Shown here one piece after another: positions 58,011 through 64,000 of a DNA stretch of 64,000 nucleotides. The position numbers were made by a program, and so were the translations under genes. How positions within the stretch are numbered: the first letter of the stretch is position 1; each line of letters starts with the position of its first letter. Origin of the DNA: Pisolithus tinctorius. Taxonomy: Eukaryota > Basidiomycota > Agaricomycetes > Boletales > Pisolithaceae. The notes under the pieces were generated by a model. It made no database searches. It was not told the origin of the DNA and saw only the letters and a program-made list of their open reading frames with translations. The DNA is taken from assembly GCA_024663395.1 (NCBI GenBank), contig JANFAH010000121.1, positions 25,957-89,956 on the forward strand, in the 5' to 3' direction.

Positions 58011-59652
58011 GCTTTGTCTACACTGCATGTCTCGCATTCCACCGCGCTTGAACTACGTATACTGCTCGCATTGCCAGTACTATTCTGCAGACCATGCCAT
58101 GCATGTCACTAAACACTACTGCTACAAAGCGCTGGGTCTCACCTCCTAGTCTCGACAGTCCAGAATCCCTTGGGATGAACATTTCGTTCCCTTCATTTTT
58201 ATTGTTGTTATCTAAGCCATTTAGCTTGTATTATACAGCTACTTGGACTTTTCCTACAACTGGAGCCCACCACGAGGGATTCTGCTGTCGCTTCCAGAAG
58301 GTCGCTCAGGCACACTGCTGAACACACTGAACTAGAAAATTTACACCTGCACTTTCGCAATCTCAACCTGTCAGAAGACTCTGACATTTTCCACCCTGTT
58401 TCACCCATAACGCCGGATCATGTGCAATTACCTGCTGACATTCCATGGGTACTACCCGCAGTCACTCCCCCTGATATTTCGGCAGATCAGATATCCATCG
58501 CATCGGATCACCTAGATCTCACTGCCCCTGATTTTCCCGGTGGTTTTATCCATTCAACTCCCCAAAGGCCTGAAACCCTGCCATCACCTTTAACACCCAT
58601 CACATCATCTGATTCATCATTACAGACGCCCTCTTTGTCCTGTCTCTTTGATGCCTCCAAATCTATACCCAGACTCTCAGTTCCATCCACCACACTGCCA
58701 TGACCACTCACTCAGTCACAGACCACCCATCAGCCAATTAGTAACCCGCCAACACTTCTGCCAGCTCACTCACGCACTATACCAACCACTCGCACCCACA
58801 ACCAATACCTGTTCCACCCATTACCAATCCGGCACCGCCACCACTAGTTAACCCACCAATGGCTAATCCTCAGTTTCAGATGCCGCTCTGCAGTACACAA
58901 AACTCACCTAAATTTAGCAGAGATTCTCCCACACAGCTTCCACACTACCTTGAAGACATCCACTTCCTCGGTACTCTCGCTGCTCTTGATGACCGTGGCA
59001 AGATCAGAGCTGCAATCTGCTATGCTGACCTCGAAGAAGCCAAGGTCTGGCAATGCTTCCAGAAGCCGCTCCTGCAGCCGATGACTGGGATGCCTTCGTA
59101 GTTGCTGTTAAGGGTTTGTACCCTGGCTGTGAGGGTGATGACCACTATTGCCATGCAGATCTGCAGTATCTCATCGAAGAATATTGGTCCAAGCCTATGT
59201 GGAACCAGGATGACCTTGGAGAATACCAGCAGAAATTTGCTAAGATTTCTGCCCTCCTCATTAAAACTAAAAAGCTTGCAGAGATGGAACAGGATTCCAT
59301 GTTCCTGAATGGCTTCCCGAGGGCCATCACAGATTGTATTCATCATCGACTCTCCATAGTCCACACCAATCTCCACCCTGACAACCCATACCCGCTCGCA
59401 GAAGTTGTCAAAGCTGCCAAGTTCCTTCTGACGGGATCCACTCTCCGTAGTGCGGTACCGATGATGGGTACTGCAGCCTCGCCAGCTGCACCTCCCTCAT
59501 CAGCTTACATGCCACAGGTGCCACCTGCTGGTACTGTCATTAAACAGGAATACAACTTCCAGATGCAGCCTCTGCTGCAGCAACACAGACCTGGCTGCAG
59601 TTTCTGTGCAGACCCCAACCACTGGACAAGGATGTGTGCGCTCGTTGAAGTT

Positions 59653-60295
59653 TACAGTGGCTCACAAAATTGTCCCAATGTTTGCATGTTTTTCATTAAT
59701 CATGGTGTAGTGAGTTAACTATCATCATTGAGTCCAAGGTGTTGGTGGATGGATCAAAGCAGCTGGTCATGGCTCTCTGATGAGCCATATTACATAATAT
59801 TTGAATCGAAACTGATGACAGAATACCCAAATGAAAATGAGAGCTCATTGGGACAATTATGTAACTTTGTGATATGCTGGGGATGTAGTCCTTGGGAACA
59901 CATATAAGACATGGTGAGATGCTCACCAATGCTTACATAATGTATCACATGGTCTACTGAATGATTTGTCAGCAAACAAACAATGCCAAACAGTGATTTT
60001 GCACCACTAAGCCTCCTTGCTGTACACAAGTCAAGAAATCACCATTCTGGCTCATCAGGGACATTTTCTCAGGGAAAACTCAGCAAATGCTGGTGTACAC
60101 TATAATATAATCAATAGAGTATGCCATCAGCACCATTGGTCTCTTCAGAAACCTGCTGGAAGTCATCTCCTGCACTGTTTCCCCATCAATGCCCCATGTG
60201 TCCTGGAACTAATCAGTAGTGTGAAAGCTGAGAATGGTGTGGAGGTCCAATCCAACATTCATCCTATCATCAACAAACCAATCACCCATTAACTA
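59653..60295 (+). repeat. Left arm of the fold-back element
   Basis: Reverse complement of 60588-61222. It contains frames without transposase motifs that I can name. Differences between arms are mostly single bases plus a few short indels. Confidence 0.8.
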
Positions 60296-60587
60296 GTGCA
60301 TTTCTTTGAAGGGGAGACTGGTATGGAGGTCAGGGTGAAGCTAAACCCTCTTGCACTCCAGGTACCATGGGAGAGATATGCTGCTGAGCTACCAGGTTGC
60401 ACATTCCTGGCCTTCTATCTGGCACTGGATATTTCCTCTAGTCTTATATGACCAAATAACTCCTTCCCAGTGATCCCAGTTCAGCTCAGAGTACAGTCTG
60501 GCCAACCCTCCCATGATACTGGGGGTGCCCAGGAGGGTTGTGCTTCACCAGAGCCTTCAGGCAGGCTGTTCTTCAGCTGTGATGTAG

Positions 60588-61222
60588 TAGTTAGTGGGTG
60601 ATTGGTTTGTTTATGATAGGATGAATGCCAGATTGGACCTCCACATCATTCTCAGCTCTCACACTACTGATTAGTTCCAGGACACATGGGGCATTGGTGT
60701 GGAAACAGTGCAGGAGATGACTTCCAGCAGGTTTCTGAAGAGACCAATGGTGCTGATGGCATATTCTATTGATATTATAGTGTACACCAGCATTTGCTGA
60801 GTTTTCCTGAGAAAATGTCCCTGATGAGCCAGAATGGTGATTTCTTGACTTGTGTACAGCAAGGAGGCTTAGTGGTGCAAAATCACTGTTTGGCATTGTT
60901 GTTTGCTGACAATCATTCAGTAGACCATGTGATACATTATGTAAGCATTGGTGAGCATCTCACCATGTCTTATATGTGTTCCCAAGGACTACATCCCCGC
61001 ATATCACAAAGTTACATAATTGTCCCAATGAGCTCTCATTTTCATTTGGGTATTCTGTCATCAGTTTCGATTCAAATATTATGTAATATGGCTCATCAGA
61101 GAGCCATGACCGCTGCTTTGATCCATCCACCAACACCTTGGACTCAATGATGATAGTTAACTCACTACACCATGATTAATGAAAAACATGCAAACATTGG
61201 GACAATTTTGTGAGCCACTGTA
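60588..61222 (-). repeat. Right arm of the fold-back element
   Basis: Reverse complement of 59653-60295; ends GTGAGCCACTGTA, mirroring the left tip. Confidence 0.8.
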
Positions 61223-62189
61223 TATCCACACCGGTAAGATCACAAGAGGTACAGACAACCGTCTCTATCTTGCAGACAGAAGCCGAATTCCACACTTCCC
61301 CGAGTGTAACTCACTGAGAGAGGCTGTTGACTGCATCATGGCTGACAGAGACCAGGCCAGTGCACGCGCTGCAACTCCTGCTGCTCCATGCAAGGCACCA
61401 CTAACCTCTTCTGTGTTACTCATCCTGAAGTTGACATGCAGTTGGAGATCCAGCCTTCTGCCTTCTTAAACCCATCCAAGATGTCAATGAACCTGTCGCA
61501 GACTTAGCCGACCCTGACTTCCAAGCATATGTTGCACAAGCTTGGGCTACCTACCAAGTGGATAAAGGTAACAAGGGAGCAGTCATTCCCTGCAGAAAGA
61601 AAGCCTGCTTCGATGGAGTGAAATCACAGCTTGACCCATGGCACATCCTGCCAACCCTCCATGAGTCGACCCATGCGCAGCCACTGTTGAAGAGGAAATC
61701 ATTTCCCCTGGTGTTCAAAGTTTGTGTGCCACTTGCCAGGCATCTGAGCCCTCTACACCTGCACCAACATCCACTGCTACGAAACATATGTTCCTCCAAC
61801 TAGTCTGGCTCCAATGCCCATGCACAAGGATCCTGTTCCCGTGGCAATTGTTCTGTCACAGACACGTACCCAGCAGCTTGCAATCAAAACCGTATCATTA
61901 CTCATTCCCTCTCGAAGATGAAGCCACACCCAAGCATATTGTGGAGCACATACTCGAAACCAGCATTGCCATGCCAGTCAAAGAATTATTTGCAGTAGCC
62001 CCAGAGTTTTGCAAACAGTTCAGAGACATCACCATGGCAAAACGTGTCACCACAAACAAGATTGAGGTAGTTCGTAGCAATGATGAAGGAGTACAAGTGA
62101 ATGAACTGACCAGCCGCGATCCTCAAAGAACTGCATGCAAATATGGAGACGCATTATCCACGGTGACGACAGCTCCATCATAGCTCACC

Positions 62190-62500
62190 ACACTCTGCTG
62201 CTCTGCTGCATCAAGCCAAGGTCCCTGGGACCGACGTCACAATCAACTGCATACTGGATTCCGGTTCAGAAATCATCGCCATGCCCAGGCATGTTTGGGA
62301 AAAGATCGGGCTCCCATTGCGCTGCGATCATCTCATGACTATGACATCTGCTAACATGTCTAAAGACACTACTGTAGGCATACTAGAGAACCTGAAACTC
62401 GACTTCGGCACCGGCCCAGTCATGCTCCAGGTTCAAGTAATGAACATGCCAATTTCGACATGCTCCTCAGACGTCTGTTCATCTGCCTTATGAGTGCAGT
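62190..62500 (+). pseudogene. Gypsy aspartic protease segment
   Basis: Retropepsin-like domain that would process the polyprotein. The active-site motif reads CILDSGSEIIAM, followed by PRHVWEKIGLPL and the family's LENLKLDFGTGPVMLQVQV. The catalytic aspartate is present. A frame change follows VMNMPISTCS, where the family continues with a hydrophobic-glycine loop, so the polyprotein is broken. Upstream helical sequence (HILETSIAMPVKELFAVAPE) at 61930-62060 matches the usual gag-protease linker. Confidence 0.7.
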
Positions 62501-63222
62501 AACAAACAATTATCCTGATGGCAGACAGTGGATCACCCTCCGAGACCCAAATGATGGCCGCAAATACACTCTGCCCATGCACCCATGGCACGAGGGCTGT
62601 CCATGCTGTAAGTGTGGCAAGCACTGCCATAGTCACCAAAGTATAGTCGAATGGGTTTTTGAATATCAATGATCCACCAAATGGTCAGGGAGAGCCTACT
62701 AAGACGTCCTGTTTCCTATTTAGCCACTGTTATCCGTTCCTCAGTCCTACAGTCTCATCACTAGCCTTCACTTCGATGAACTTCTCTTCGCCTGTGGCCA
62801 ATTGTACTGTGGAACATACCCACCAGAATACCCTTGCCTGCTTTTGCTTTCCTCTCTTCCACTCAGACAATACTAAACCCCTCTGCTATAGCCGCATTTG
62901 GCAGCATTTATCAACTAGACCCCACAGTTCACACTCTGTTTATAAGCCAGTTGCCAAGAAGGTTCAGACAGTACCTGCCCTGATGGCAGAAGAATACTGC
63001 ATTGTGCACAGCCTGCCTGATGACCCGCTCGCTGGTCTCCAACCACTTCCAACCCATCCACCAGACTTTGCTCCTGGCATCCACTTCACTGCTGAACGGG
63101 CTGTGGAACTTGACCTCGATCCTGCAGATTGGCTTTGGCCGGAGGAAACTTAAACTTGTAACTTGGCTCATTCGGTCCATGAGTCCACATTTGCCTGGGA
63201 CATACAGAGCGTGGACACCTAG

Positions 63223-64000
63223 ATGAATGCTATTTTCTGCAGTAAAGATTCCTACGATCTGCACACACCTTGGGTCCAACGCAATATCCCTATCCCAAAC
63301 GCAATACATGCCCAAGTCATAGACATGATCAAAGATCACATCAAGTCTGGCATGTATGAACCTTCTACAGCAGCTTACCACTCCTGCTGGTTTCTGCGTA
63401 GTAAAGAAAGACAGAAAGTCTCTTCACCTTGTGCATGACTTACAGCCCCTGAATGCAGTGACCATCTGCGATGCGTCTGTTCTGCCCTTCATAGAACATC
63501 TTGCAGAATCCTTTGCTGGATATGCGGTGTATGCAATGATGGACCTCTACTCCAGGTATGACCAGCATGCACTCCACATCGATTCCCATGACCTCACCAC
63601 CTTCGGTACCCCCCTTGGACCACATCAGCTTACTACTCTGCCACAAGGTCATGCGAATGCAGTACAGGTATACCAGGGAGATACTGCATTTGTTCTCCAG
63701 GATGAGATCCCGCATCATACCCTGCCCTTCATAGATGACATCCCCATAAAATCCGAGACCACCTGCTATCAGCATGCATGGCTCCTATGAGACTATCCCG
63801 GGAATCCTGGGATTTGGAAATTTATCTGGAATCACTGTATAGTTGTTAACTGTATCCTTCAGCATTTGCAGAACATCAGAGCCACCGTCTTGGCAAAGAA
63901 GTTTGTGCTAGCCGCTCTGTCCACTGTGATCGTCGGCCACAAGTGCACCTTGATTGAGGTCACATTCTGGAAGAGAGCAAAGTGCAGAAGATCTGTGACT
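63223..64000 (+). pseudogene. Gypsy reverse transcriptase, N-terminal part
   Basis: Starts with the segment KSGMYEPSTAAYHSCWF, then after a one-base shift near 63390 VVKKDRKSLHLVHDLQPLNA, AVYAMMDLYSRYD (first catalytic aspartate), FGTPLGPHQLTTLPQG and FIDDIPIKS (the xxDD box). A TGA near 63788 precedes PGNPGIWKFIWNH and AKKFVLAALSTVIVGHKCT, which runs into the window end. The order and residues fit the RVT_1 domain of Ty3/gypsy elements. Confidence 0.8.

Larger units (their letters stand above)
59653..61222. mobile_element. Tc1/mariner-type fold-back element
   Basis: Both ends read TACAGTGGCTCACAAAATTG inward, with TA at each edge as expected for TA target duplication. Arms of about 640 nt (59653-60295 and 60588-61222) are inverted copies about 95% alike, around a 292-nt centre. 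The minus strand of the centre encodes LNWDHWEGVIWSYKT, matching the Tc1 transposase block around the first catalytic aspartate (family: VxWSDET); the D and E are replaced by Y and K. It is CpG-poor although its host gypsy copy is not. Confidence 0.75.
58859..61560 (+). pseudogene. Gypsy gag, frameshifted and interrupted
   Basis: Capsid precursor of the gypsy element. The N-terminal frame gives YLEDIHFLGTLAALDDRGKI; a one-base shift near 59050-59100 leads to DDWDAFVVAVKGLYPGCEGD and the capsid-like helices YWSKPMWNQDDLGEYQQKFA and FLNGFPRAITDCI. A zinc knuckle CSFCADPNHWTRMC (CX2CX4HX4C) follows at about 59600-59640. The fold-back element enters directly after it, and gag resumes at about 61223 with TGKITRGTDNRLYLADRSRI. 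Not functional. Confidence 0.75.
57460..64000 (+). mobile_element. Ty3/gypsy retrotransposon, truncated by window end
   Basis: From the LTR opening at 57460 the element runs past the window end. It encodes in order gag with a CCHC knuckle, an aspartic protease, and reverse transcriptase. Its protein blocks are close to a chromodomain-type gypsy family common in mushrooms. CpG is normal from about 57530 on, unlike the block to the left. Gag, protease and RT each carry frame changes, and gag is split by the Tc1-type fold-back element. The 3' LTR is outside the window. Confidence 0.85.

Noticed and set aside
1..64000. tRNA, rRNA or CRISPR array
   Set aside because: No B-box like GGTTCGAATCC in a cloverleaf context, no rRNA blocks and no regularly spaced short repeats were seen.

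Overview
This window is nuclear DNA of a filamentous fungus, almost certainly a mushroom-forming basidiomycete (Agaricomycetes). Genes are broken by many short GT-AG introns (about 50-80 nt), coding DNA is around 50% GC, and the content is typical of that group: a single-polypeptide GTPase-TPR-HET protein, a 343-aa sesquiterpene synthase, indoleamine 2,3-dioxygenase, a PHD-SET protein of the Set3 type, and nested LTR retrotransposons. I cannot name the species from the sequence.

Layout. 1-3.8 kb: no recognisable gene, one 105-bp hairpin element. 3.8-5.3 kb (+): indoleamine 2,3-dioxygenase. 5.7-15.5 kb: a run of minus-strand genes and gene relics in visible decay: three Crinkler-like N-terminal domains, a copied tail of a protein-kinase gene, a histidine acid phosphatase, the C-terminal end of the exoribonuclease Dis3, a trypsin-like protein, a probable P450 fragment, and a TKL/LISK-type kinase whose catalytic core is intact but whose 3' half carries apparent one-base shifts. 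16.8-21.8 kb (-): a large P-loop GTPase / 18-repeat TPR / HET-domain protein. 23.8-29.7 kb (+): an intact 1,843-aa Set3-like chromatin protein. 31.8-32.8 kb (+): mitochondrial Mn superoxide dismutase. 37.1-38.5 kb (+): sesquiterpene synthase. 41.8-44.1 kb (+): long-chain acyl-CoA synthetase with two apparent frameshifts. 44.6-46.1 kb (+): an intact Rho-family GTPase containing a 7-nt exon.

From about 46.56 kb to 57.46 kb the base composition changes abruptly: CpG almost disappears. This block holds a decayed Ty1/copia element (minus strand), an inverted LTR, and a PIF/Harbinger pair (Myb/SANT-like ORF plus DDE transposase). From 57.46 kb to the window end lies a Ty3/gypsy element with normal CpG, whose gag is interrupted by a 1.57-kb Tc1/mariner-type fold-back element.

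The genes do not form one obvious pathway. The contrast is between intact, intron-rich housekeeping or specialised-metabolism genes (Set3, SOD, terpene synthase, Rho) and two kinds of decay: indel decay of the 5.7-15.5 kb gene cluster, and CpG-loss decay of the transposon block. All splice models were built by eye from frame, conserved protein blocks and GT/AG sites.
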